This document shows positions 12,601 to 25,449 of a stretch of DNA of 64,000 nucleotides, piece after piece. The position numbers were made by a program, and so were the translations under genes. Source of the stretch: Bettongia penicillata ogilbyi (lineage: Eukaryota > Chordata > Mammalia > Diprotodontia > Potoroidae); contig JAJHZJ010000014.1 of assembly GCA_023548195.1 (NCBI GenBank), positions 15,600,718-15,664,717 on the forward strand, written 5' to 3'. The notes beneath the pieces are model-generated. The model did not search any database. It was not told the origin of the DNA and was given only the letters and a program-made list of their open reading frames with translations. The stretch's first letter is position 1; each line of letters begins with the position of its first letter.

Positions 12601-15600
12601 TAGGATGAGAAGGAACAGTAGCACACCAGAGCTTGCAGTCATAGTAGAGTAGGGACCCTCATCATAGTCCCAAGGCTGAAAAATGTGCTTTTGGTGACTC
12701 ACAGACCAGAGCACAGGTCAGGCGAGTAGTAAACATACCTCTTCTTAAATCATACCTGAAGAAGTACTGAAAACTTAGAGGTTCCCAGAATTAGCTCTGA
12801 AAACTGTTGTACAAAAAAATGTAAAACTTCGGACAGTTTACCTTCCACTCTGGGAGCAGAGCCACATTATGTACAATCAAGAAACAGGCTGAAAAAATGA
12901 GCAAACAGCAGAAAAAGATCCTGCTCATAGTAAGTTACTATGGTGAAAGGAAGAATCAGTACACAAACTCAGAAGAAGATAACAAAGTCAAAACTGCTAC
13001 ATTCAAAGCCTCAAAGAAAAGTGTGTTTTGGTGTCAGGCCCAAAAATAATTCCTAGAGGAGCTCAAAAAAGGATTTTAAAAATCAAGTAAGAGGTAGAGG
13101 ACAAGTTGGGGAAAGTAATGAGAATAATGCAAGAAAATCATGAAAAAAGAGCCAATGGCTTGATAAAGGAGGCACAAAAATACTGAAGAAAATAACACCC
13201 TAAAAAATAGAACAGGTCAAATAGTAAAAAAGACACAAAAATCCAATGAAGAGAAGAATGCCTTGAAAAGCAGAAATGGTCAAATGGAAAAAGATACATA
13301 ACAATTCATAGAATAGAACTCCTTAAAAAGTCGAATTGGTTAAAAGGGAAAAGACGGACAGAAATTCACTGAAGAAAGAAACTCCTTAAAAACAGAATTT
13401 GTTGAATGGAAAAGCAGGTACAAAAGTTCACCAAAGAAAATCATTCCTTAAAAACTACAATTGGGCAAGTGGAAATTAATGACTTCAAGAAGATATCAGG
13501 AAAGAATCAGAATAAAAAGAATGAAAAAATAGAAGAAAATGTGAAATATCTCATTGAAAAAAGAACTGAGCTGGAAAATAGATCCAGAAGAGATAATTTT
13601 AAAATTATTGGACTACTTGAAAACCATGAACAAAAAAAGAACCCAGACATCATCATCTTCCAAGAAATTATCAAGGAAAACTGCCCTGATATCCTAGAAT
13701 CAGAGGGTAAAATAGTCATTAAAAGAATCTCCACCAATTCTCCTGAAAGAGATCACCAAATGAAAAATATCAGGATGTTATGAGAGCTTGGAATATGATA
13801 TACTAGAGGACAACAGAGCTAGGATTAAAACCAAGAATCACCTACCCAGCAAATGAATATTCATTGAAATACAGGTCTTTCAAGCATTCTTGATGAAAAG
13901 AACAGAGTTGAATGGAAAATTTGATTTTCAAATACAAGATTCTAGAAAAGCATAAAAAGGAAAACAGGAAACAGAACATATAAGATCTTCCATATAGTTA
14001 AATTGTTTACATTTCTACATGGAAAGATGATACTTCTAACTCATGAGAACTTTCTCATTATTAAAGTAGTTAGATGGAATATAATTAGAAAGCATGGGTG
14101 TGAGTTGCAAATGATGGGATAATTATCTAAAAAAAATTAAGTGGTGAGAAAGAGAAATGCACTTGGAGAAGAGGAAAGGGAAAGATAGAATGGGGCATAA
14201 AATGCGCAATAAGGGAAAATGAGGAGTGTGGTGGGGGGAGTAAGGGAACCTTACTCTCATTGGGGTTGGCTCCAAGAGGGAATGACATCCATACTCGTTT
14301 GGGTATAGAAGTACATCTTACCCTACAGGAAAGGATTGAAAGGGGATAAAAGAAGGTGAGGGGGTTCTCCCTCTACCTCTCAGTCTACTGGGTTCCTTTC
14401 TTATCTCAGTTAAAATCTCATCTTGTACAGGAAACTTTTCCTAACCCCTCTTTATTCTAATATGGTTCCTATATTAATTATTTCCTATTTTTGCTGATAC
14501 ACATATACATACACATATTGGTTTATGGTATCCCCCATTAGAATGTGAGTTCCTGGAGAGCTGCAACTGTCTTATACCTCTTTTTGTATCCTGAGTGCTT
14601 AGTATAGTTGCCTGACCCATGGTAGCTGCTTAATAACTATTGGATGATTGATTGATTGTAAGGAAGGTCTAAACCCAAACTGTGGCAATGACATAAGAAC
14701 AACCCAAACTGTGGCAATGACATAAGAACAGAAAGGAGTTTAGAGGACAGAGTCAACAGAAATTGGAAAGTAATTCATAAGGGGGAAGAAAGAGTTAAAA
14801 AGTTTTACTCTAGAGCCTATACTATAGTAAGAGACGACTTAAGACCATGATTTTTCTTATCCACTGAATGTGTGTACTAGAACATATCCGTAGTGTATTC
14901 ATTTGCTTCTCTGGGAGAATTTCTGTTCCTAAATCATATAAAACAATTGCTGGTTATCACAGAATCTCAGAGTTAGACAGAACTTCAGAAGCCAAGAAAA
15001 AAAACAAGCACCTGGTCGATAATTCCTTCCACATGTCCCTGCATGAAGTCTTCCAGTAAAAACAAAGTGCTGGAAAGTACAAATCTGCTTCTCCACAACC
15101 TTTTATCCATTTTTCCCATGATCCATGACACAATTTCCTTTAGACTTTGAGTATAACCCCTAAGAGGAACATAGGTCACTGGTATCAGAATTCTTCATAC
15201 TGTGAGCTGTAGGGACCTACATGGCTGAAAACCAGCCACAAAAAATGCTTCTCAGAAGCAAAATAAACATATGTGTTGTTACAGAAGATCCTACTTCCTG
15301 TCTTTGTCTTGCTACCCGCACCTGCATTGGAAATACCTTTAATTTCCTTCTCATTAACTGAAATCTGGTTTTTATTACCTCAGCTTTTTAGGTCTATAAA
15401 TAAATTACTTCCAGGGTTTGTGGGGGATGATAGGAAGAGACCTTATAGTGAAAAGCAGGTTACTAGTTAATAAGGGTTTGAGAGCTTTCTTACTTTATTT
15501 TGCTTTAAAATTCTTATTTATGCCTTGCTTCTATGTTACCTTCATTTCCAAATATAGTTGTCTCTTTTTTCTACCCAAAGAGCCTTCTCTTATAATGAAA

Positions 15601-18600
15601 ATTAGAGGTGGGTAGACAAGTAGTTTCCAGAAAGTGGAAGCTTGCTCTAGATTGGACAACAGTGCTACAGCACTGAATGTTACAAAAGAGATCAGCTAGA
15701 GAACAGAGGAACTGAGGAATGTGAGGCAAAATTTCAATTGTGTGTGAGAGTGTTTGTGTCTGTGTGTATATATCCATTAGACCTGCAGCAAAAAGAACTG
15801 TCAACTAGATGGAGAGACTTCTGTGATCTAGAAGCCTCTTGAGGAAGAGACCAAAGGTGATGAAAAGCGAATTACCTATCATAGAAAAAGTCTGAGAACT
15901 TCTAGGAGTGGAGCCAAGATGGCAGAGTAGATAAAGCAACTGAGCTTATCCAGCATTCCCATCCAAGTAATTTTAAGATAATGGCTCAAATCGAAATCTG
16001 AAGTGAAAAAGCCAACAAAAAGTCAGAGAGAGACATTTTTTCCTGCCTAAGAGAACGTAGAAGTCAGAAGGTGACACTGGGGTGGGGCTGGCTTGGAGCA
16101 CATATAGTGCAACACAGTCTGTGTGCCTTGGAAGTGGCAACAGCAGCAACAGCTTTGGGAACTCAAGTCAGAGATGGTAAAAGGATTGGACAACTCTTCA
16201 GAAAGAGAATAAGAAAGACCCCTCTGCTACCACCGAATGGTTAGAGTTTGGCAACTCCATTGCCTAAATCCACTTTGGGATCACAATTCCAATATCACTT
16301 GCTGTAACGAGGGAGTAAGGACCCGGAGGAGCAGCATCACTTTTGGTAGCAAGGGAGAAGGGGTCCTGTAGAAAAGTGTCAGTTATGGTTTTCGAGGGAA
16401 CAACAAGCATACTTCTCCCTGAATCACATCACCTTAGAAGCACCAAAAACTTCAAAATCTTCAGGCTAGCTATGAAAACAGCAGTGCAAAAACTCCAGAA
16501 GACCTTGGTAACGAAGCAGAAACTTAAAAAGTACAAAGTCAAGAAACAGTCTAGAAAAATGAGCAAATGACATACATCCAAATTTTTAAAGGAAAATTTT
16601 AATGAGTTGCAAGACAAAATAGGCAGTAAAACTATCTTAATGGGGGACCTCAATTTACCCTTCCCAGAGCTAGATAAATTGGACTATAAAACACATAAGA
16701 AAGATATTAAAGAGATGAAAATAGATTTATTTTTATTTAGTATTTTATTTTTTCCCAGTTACGTGTAAAGACAATTTTTAACGTTTGTTTCTTAAAACCT
16801 TGAATTCCAAATTCTCCCCCTTCCTCCCTCCCAACCCTTCTCTCATTAAGAAAGTTATATATGTGTAGTACATAGGTTATATGTGTTTAGTCTTGCAAAA
16901 TATTTCCATAACAGTCATGTTGTGAAAGAAAACAGGCAAAAAACTCAAGAAAAAGAAAGTTTTAAGAAAAGTATGCTTCAGTCTGTAGTCAGACACCATC
17001 AGTTCTTTTTCTGGGGGTGGATAGCATTCTTCATTATAAATCCTTCTGAGTTGTCTTAGATAGTTATATTACTGAGAATAGCTAAGTCATTCTTCGCGGA
17101 TCATCTTACAATACTGCTGTTACTTTGTACATAGAACATTTCACTTTGCCTCAGTCCATGCAAGTCTTTTCATGTTTTTCTCAGAGCATCCTGCTCATCA
17201 TTTCTTATATCATATGTTCCATCATAATCACATATCAGAGTTTGTTCAGTCACTCCCCAATTGATGGGCATCCCCTTAATTTTTAATTCTTTGCCCCCAG
17301 AAGAGAGCTGCTATAAATATTTTTGTAAATACAGGTCCCTTTCCTTTTCATTTTTTATCTCTTTTGGCATACAGACCTAGTAGTGGTATTGCTAGATCAA
17401 AGGGGATGCATTGCTTTATAACTCTTTGAGCATAGTTCCAAATTGCTGTACAAAATGGTTGGATCAGTTTACAACTCTACAAACAGTGCATTAATATCTC
17501 ATTTTGCTCAAATCCTCTCCAACATTTGTCATTTACCTTTCCTGTCCTATTAGTCAATCTAATAGGTATGAGGTACTACCTCAGAACTCTTTCAATTTGC
17601 GTTGTTCCAATCAATAGTGAGTTAGAGTATTTGTTTCATGTGACTATATGTAGCTGTGATTACTTCATTTGGAAACATCTTTTGATCATTTATCAGTTGG
17701 ATAATGGCTCTTACTTTCATAGATTTGACTCAGTTCTCTCTACATTAGCTAAATGAGGCCTTCATCAGAGAAATGTGCTTCAAAATTTTTTTCACACTTA
17801 ACTATTGCTAACTTTATTTCTCTCCATCCTGTTCCTCCCCATTAACTCTCTACTCTCTGTCCCTGTCCCACTTCAAAAGTGTTTTGCTTCTGACTACCCC
17901 TGCCCCAGTCTTCCCTCCCTTCTATCATCCCACCCCCTTCTCCTCCTACTTTTCAATACGGTAAGATAAATATCTATACCCAATTGAGTGTGTATGTTAT
18001 TCCCTCTTTGAGTCAATTCTGATGAAAGAGTCGCTCATTCTCCCTCACTTCCTCCCACTTTTCCCCTCCACTGTACAAACTTTTTCTTTCCTCTTTATGT
18101 GAGATAATTTATCCCATTCTATCTCTGTTTCCTCTTTTTCTCAGTACGTTTCTCTCTCCACCCTTGATTTTATTTTTTTAGATGTCATCCCTTCATATTC
18201 AAGTCACAACTGTGCCCTCCATATATATAATATTTATATATAATATAATTTAATATAATATAAATATATAATTATATATATAATATAATAAATATATATA
18301 TTTCTTCTAACTATCCTAATAATGAAAAAGGTCTTATGAGTTGCAAACCTCATCTTCCCATGTAAGAATGTAAACAGGTTAATGTTATGATTTTCCTTTT
18401 CTCTTTACCTTTTTATGTTTTTCTTAAGTATTGTATTTCAAAGTAAAATTTCCTATTCAGCTCTGGTGTTTTCACCAAGAATGCTTAGAAGTGCTCTGTC
18501 TCATTGAATATTCAATGTTGCCCCCGAAGGTTAATACTCAGTTTTGTTGCATAGGTGATTCTTGGTTGTAATTCAGGTTCCTATGCCCTCCAGAATATCA

Positions 18601-21600
18601 TATTCCAAGCCCTCTGATCCCTTAATGTACAAGCTGCAAGATGTTATGTTCTCTTGACTGTGACTTCAATATACCTGAGTTGTTTCTTTCTGGCTGCTTG
18701 CAATATTTTCTCCTTGATCTAAGTACTTTGGAATTTGGCTATAATATTGCTGGTTGTTTTCATTTTGTGATCTCTTTCAGGATGTGATCAGTGGATTTTT
18801 TCAATGTCTATTTTACCCTCTAGTTCCTAGAATATCAGGACAATTTTCCTTGATAGTTTCTTAATTGATGACATCTAGACTTTTTTTGTCATGACTTTCA
18901 GGTAGTTCAGTAATTTTTAACTGATCTCTCCTGTATCTATTTTCCAGGCCAATTGTTTTTCCAATGAGTTATTTCACATTGTCTATTATTTCATTTTTTT
19001 GGTTTTATTTGATTGGGTTTTTTTTTTCTCATAAAGTCATTAGCTTCCATTTACTCCGTTCTGATTTTTAAGGAATTATTTTCTTCAGTGAGATTCTGGA
19101 ACTCCTTTTCCATTTGGTTAATTTGGCTTCTTAAAGCATTATTCTCCTTATGGGCTTTTTGGACTTCTTTTACCATTTAGCCCAGTCTGTATTTTCTTTA
19201 GTGTTTGTTTATGTCTCCTTTACCAAACTGTTAACTTGTTTTTCATTATTTTCGTGTAGAACTCTCATTTCTCTTCCAAATTTTTCCTCTACCTTTCTTA
19301 CTTGTTTTTTAAAATCCTTTTTGAGCTCTTCCATAGTCTGAGACCAATTCATATTTTTCTTGGAGGCTTTGAACGTAGGAGCTTTGATCTTGTTATCTTC
19401 TGAATGTGTATTTTGATCTTCCTCATCACCATACTTTTTTCTCTAGTCAGAGTTTTTTCTATCATTTGATCATTTTCCCACACTATTACTTGATTTTTAA
19501 CTCTTTTATTAAAATAGGGCTGTGTTTTGAGAGTGGAGGGTGCACTGTCCCAAGCTTCAGGGGTTTTGTGCAGTTGTTTTCAAAGATACTTCAAGGGACC
19601 CATCAGTTTTCAGTTCTTCCAAGGTGTTATAATCTAAGAAGAAGTGTTTACTACTCCCTTGGTTTGTGCTTTGGTCTGTGAAAAATCACAAGCATTCTTT
19701 TCTGCACTGTAACTGTGACAAGGTCTACCACAAGTTCTTGTGTGCCAGCACTCCTCCTTGCCCTGGGACTTCCACCCAGGACTGCTACCCAGATCTGAGT
19801 ATGGGCAAAACAACAGACCTACCTTAGTGCTAGCAAAACAGACTTCTGTAATCTTCTGATCAGTTGTTTGTCCCTCTTTCCAGTTTGTGACCTTAGAGCT
19901 CTGGAAGCAGCTGCCACCACCACTGCTGCTGATTCAGTCATTACAAAGACCTGGCTTGCTGTGGCAGGTGTTGTGAACTAGACTATGCTCTTCTGTCAGC
20001 ATGGTGCCACAGACCTTTCTTGCCAAACTTCCAAGTTGTTTTGGGTTGGGAGTTTGTTTCACTATGTCTTTTTGTGGGTTCTGCTGCTCTAAAATTAGCA
20101 GTTTTTTTTTAAGTATTTGGAGCAGTTTTGGGGGATTGCTTAGGTGATTTCCCTACCTTTACTCTACAATCTTAGCTCTGCTCCTAATGAAAGGAAATTT
20201 TAGAAAAGTTAGATATGATATACTTCTGGAGAAAATCTAATAGGAATAGAAAAGACTATACCTTTTTCTCCGTTTACATAGCACCTTCACAAAAATTGAC
20301 CATGTAACAGGACATAAAGCCTCACAATCAAATGCAGAAAAGCAAAAATCTTAAATGTACCCTTTTTAGACTAAAAGACAATAAAAATGATATTTAATAA
20401 AGGGCTGTGGAAGCATAGGTTAAAAAGTAATTGGTAACAACTAATCCTAAAGAATGAGTGAATCAGAAAACAGATCATAGAAATAATAATTTTATTAAAG
20501 ATAATGACAGTGAGAGAACATACTAAAATTTATAGGATGCAGAATAAAAGAGAGAAGGAGCAGATCAATAAACTGGGCATATACGTAAAACAAATTGGAA
20601 AAAGAATCAATTTAAAATCCCCAATTAAACAACAAAATGGAAATCTTGAAAAAGTAAAGGAGCAATTAATAAAATTGAAGGTAAAAAAATAATTGAACTA
20701 ATAAAAACATGAGAGCTAGTTTTATGGCAAAAAATAATAATAAATAAACCATTGGTAAATTTGATTTTGGAAAAATAAAGAAAATAATGTTACCATTATC
20801 AAAAGTGAAAAAGGTAAATAAAGATCAAATTAAAGCAATTATTATGAACATTTTACCCAATTGCATGCAAATAAATCTGACAATATAAGTGATATAGATG
20901 TTTGCAAAATTATAAATTGCCCTAAATAAGAGAAAGATAAACCCATCTTTTAAAAAAAGAAATTGAACAAGAATAAATGAGCTCTTCAAGAAAAAATTCC
21001 CAGGGTCAGATGGATTCACAAGTGATTGCTCCAAAGGCCTGCTCATGGTTTGCTGTTGCAGAGACTGTACACTGGAATGAACTCCTCTGTCAAATATTTA
21101 AGGAGCAATTAATTCCAATACTTTATAAACTCTTTTGAAAAATAGACAAAAAGGAGTCTTACAAAATTTCCTTTACAACACAAATATGCCTTTGATATCT
21201 AAACCAGTGAGACCAAAGAAAAAGAAAACTATTGTCCAGTTTCCCCAATGAATATAGTTTTCAATTTTTTTAACATTTTTATTTAAAGTTTTGAGTTCCA
21301 AATTCTATCCTTTCCTTCCTGCCTCCCCTATCCCTTCCCTGAGATGATAGGCATTCAGATATAGGTTATACATATACAGTTATATAAAACATTTCCATAT
21401 TAGTAATTTGATACAAGAAGACAAATAAAAGAAAGAAAGAAAAAAATTGCATGGTTCAGCCTGTATTCAAATATCAGCTCTTTCTCTGGAATTGGATAGT
21501 ATGAGACTGTCTTGGACCATTGATTGCTGAGAATAGTTAGTCATTCACAGTTCTTCATCGAACAATATGGTTATTATTCTCTAATTCAACATTCTCCTGG

Positions 21601-24600
21601 ATCTGTTTACTTCACTATGCATCAGTTCACGTAAGTCCAGAATTTTCTGAAATCATCCTGCTTGTCATTTCTTATAGAACAATAATATTCCATTACTATC
21701 ATATACCACAGCTTGATTAGTCATTCCCAATTCCCTTTGATTTCCAATTCTTCACCACAAAAAGAGCTGCTATAAATGTTTTTGTACAAATACGTCCTTT
21801 TCCCTTTTTTGGATGTCTTTGGGATATAGACCTAGCAGTGGTGTTGCTGGAGCAACAGGTGTGCACAGTTTTATAGCCCTTTGGGAATAGTTCCAAATTA
21901 CTCCCCAGAATGGTTGGATCAGCTCAGAACTCCACCAACAGTATATTCTGGTCCTCATAATCCTAATTTTTGCTAACCTCTGATTTCTTATGAGTTAAAA
22001 TTTCTTATATAGCATGTTACAACTTTTCTTTCTCTAGGAACAGAATTAAGTCTGCCAGTTACTTTAGAATCTCTAAAATCATGTTTCTTAAGGAACTCTG
22101 AAATTAATAGTTTCATGAGGCAGCTAGTTGGTGCAATGGATAGAATAATGGGTCTGTAGTCAGGAAGGCCTGACAAATCCAGCTTCAGACATTTCCAACT
22201 ATGTGACCCTGGGAAAGTCACTTAACTGCTGTCTGCCTCAGTTTCCTCAACTATCAAATAGAGATAATTACAGCACCTATCTTGTAGTCTTGTTGTGAGG
22301 ATTAAATAAATAATATTTGTAAGGCACTTAGCACAGTGCCTGGTACATTAGGAGGTGCTGTATAAAAGCTTATTTGATTCTCTTCCAAGCCAGGTCCATA
22401 TACATTGAGGTCTCTCATATCAATATACTACTTATGTAACCTTGGGCAAAAAACTGGGCCACACTTTCCCCAGCTGCAAGATAAAATAGTTGAAGATGGT
22501 CTCTAAGGTCTTTTTCACAACTATAGAAGTATCATGCAAACAATATACACAATGAAGTTATAATTATTTTTCCCTTTTCTCTTTGCTCCTTCCCATTCAT
22601 GGTATCTGCAGATGTTGATGAATGTATAGAAGAAAGATGTCACCCTGCTGCTCTCTGCCATAATATCCCTGGCTCCTTCTCTTGCCACTGCCAACCTGGT
22701 TACCATGGAGATGGATTTCAATGTTATCCTGGTAAGATATCAAGGACTGGAGGAGATTTGAGTATTAAACTTATTATTTCTTTTACGACATTATAGATAC
22801 TTTCCATGAATGCACCTGATGCCTTCCATTGAAGATTATGCAAATCCTTAGATTATTTACAAATGTTTGTTTTATTGAATTGAAATGGTATGTATTCTGT
22901 TACTATAATTTTGTGATTTTATCAATTGCTTCCTTTATTCTCCTTAAATTAGTTTATAATTTAGCTACACCATCAAAAAATCTTTAATGACATATCATTA
23001 AATATACCATATTACATATCATGTAAGCAAGAAACTTGTCCTCAACAAGCATTTACTGTATGTCAGCTATGTTCCATGCACTGTCCAAGGATATAAGGAA
23101 AGATTGAACCATCTCTGCCTTCAAGAAGCTTAGATTCTACCAGGGTAAAGTACATGTACATGTGTCTATATTAAAAAATAAAAGCTAATCTGAAGGATAA
23201 GACACTAGCAGCTGGATTCAATAGGAAGGGCTTTGTGTAAGTGGTAGCATTTGTGCTGAGTTTAAAAGGAAACTAGGGATTCTAGGAGGCATATATGAAG
23301 AAGGACTGCATTCTAAGAAAGGGCATAGCCAGTGTAAAGACTTCCTGTTGTGTGAGAAAAAGAATAAGAAATCAGTCGGTAAATATTTTTAAACACTTTC
23401 TGTGCCAGGCACTGTGCTAAGTTCTAGAGATACAAAAAAGGACAAAAGACAGATATTGCCCTCACAATCTAATGAGAAACAATAAGCAAATAAATATGTA
23501 AAAACAAGATGCCACCCAATCAAAAATACTGGTAACCATTGTCTACAGACCCTCAGGTCATTCCCCTCCCTTCCTCAATGAGTTTGATATGTGGCTTACA
23601 ATTTTTATCTCCTCCCCAATTTCTTGTCTCCTGCTAGGAAATTTCAACAAACATATTGATTCTTCTTCAAACACCCTAACTACTCAATTCCTCAACCTAC
23701 TCATGGCCCCTAAGTAGACCTCAACCACACACGAAGACAGTTAAATCCTTCATCTTGCCATTACTCACGAATGTTCAAGAATTCTGAAATCCCCTTATCT
23801 GACCATTTTCATCTGTCCTTTTGCCTTCCCTTACATAATTCTACTCTTTATTCACACCATGGCCTCCACCCACTTGTTCCTCAATTTTCTCCCTGTATAT
23901 CTCTCTTTCAATAGTCACTCTATCCTTTTCTTCCCATCTTGACTCCTTAGTGAATTAGTTCAACTCTACACCGATGTCTTCTCTTGAATACCTAACTCCC
24001 TTATCACATCACCAGTTATTCCCAACCAAGTTCAGACTTGGATCACTGACAATTTGTCACCTTTGGTTCTACACACATGCTACTGAATGAAGGTGGAGGA
24101 AAATACCATTCCTGGGTACACTACAGATTTATGTTATATGATCTCAACTGGGTCCTCACAGCTACAAGGCAGTTTTGCTCTAACTCCCTTATCAACTCAC
24201 TATCTCATTCTTCATAGTGGCTCTTGCAAACCTTTTCATGCCTCTTTAAATCATCTCCCTTCCCCACTCTCTCAGCTAAGACCATTGCCTCATATTTTAG
24301 AGTTAAAAAAAGTTCATTCATTTTGAATTCCCTTTCTCTCCTTTTCTTCATCCCCTATTATTCAAGTGCCTTCTGCTTCACTTCTGTCTCAGATGATGAA
24401 GTGGTCTTAGTCCTTACCAAGACTGATTACTCATCCTGTTCAAGTGATTCCATTCACTTCCATCCCTTCCAACAGGTTGCCTCCTCTGTCACCCCAAGTG
24501 TTTCATTTATTTTCAATCTCTGCCTCTCTGGTGGCTTATTTCCTCCTGCCTACAAAATGACATGTCTTGCTTCTGTTTTTTTTTTTTTAATTTATTTATT

Positions 24601-25407
24601 TAGTTTTAGTTTTCAACATTCATTTCCACAAGATTTTGAGTTCCAAATTTTCTCCCAATTTCTCCCCTCCCCCCACCCCAAGACACTGTGCATTCTGATT
24701 ACCCCTTCCCCCAATCTACCTTCCCTTGTATCACACCCCTCCCTTCCTTTATCCCCATCTTCTCTGTTTTATTATAGGGCAAAATTGATTTCTATACCCC
24801 ATTACCTGTATTTCTCATTTCCCAGTTGCATGTAAAAACAATTCTCAACATTCATTCCTAAAATTTTGAGTTCCAACTTATCTCCTTTCCTCCCTCCCCA
24901 TCCATCCCCACTGAGAAGGCAAGCAATTCAATATAGGCTAGATATGTGTAGTTTTGCAAAAGACTTCCATTATAGTCATGTTGTGAAAGACTAACTATAT
25001 TTCCCTATTCATTCCATTTATTCTATTCTCTCTTTTGATCTTGTCCTTCCCCTAAAGTGTTTAGTTCTAATTATTCCCTCTTCTCATTTGCCTTCCCTTC
25101 TGTCATTCCCCCCAGAGCCCACTTTTCCCCTTCCATCTACTTTCCTGTAGTGTAAGATAGATTTTCATACCAAATTGAGTGTGCATGTCATTCCCTCCTT
25201 AAGCCAAATGGGATGCAACTAAGTTTCACGTTTTCCCTCTTACTTACCCCTTTCCTCCTCCATTGAAAAAGCTTTTTCTTGCCTCTTTTATGACAGATAA
25301 TTTGCCCCATTCCATTTTTTCCCTTCTCTTCCCAATATATTCCTCCCTCACCCCTTAATTTTATTTTTTTAGATATTATCCCTTCCAATTCAACTTACCC
25401 AGTGGCA

Positions 25408-25449
<42 letters not shown>

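Larger units (their letters stand above)
15905..21250 (+). repeat. L1 LINE, plus strand, split by an opposite L1
   Basis: Starts with the L1 5' UTR signature GGAGTGGAGCCAAGATGGCA (15908), runs to 16570, then jumps into ORF2 endonuclease text (about 16580-16715, reading [20 protein letters not shown]). ORF2 resumes at 20193 ([11 protein letters not shown]) and continues to about 21250. Stops throughout. A minus-strand L1 occupies 16721-20186. Confidence 0.75.

Noticed and set aside
13406..13783. 125-codon frame as a possible host gene
   Set aside because: It has the L1 ORF1 core ([14 protein letters not shown]) and broken upstream frames; it is a retrotransposon remnant.
24224..24835. 203-codon plus-strand open frame
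   Set aside because: It starts in L2 reverse-transcriptase text and crosses the insertion point at 24576 into the antisense HAL1-like element, so it is a chance fusion.
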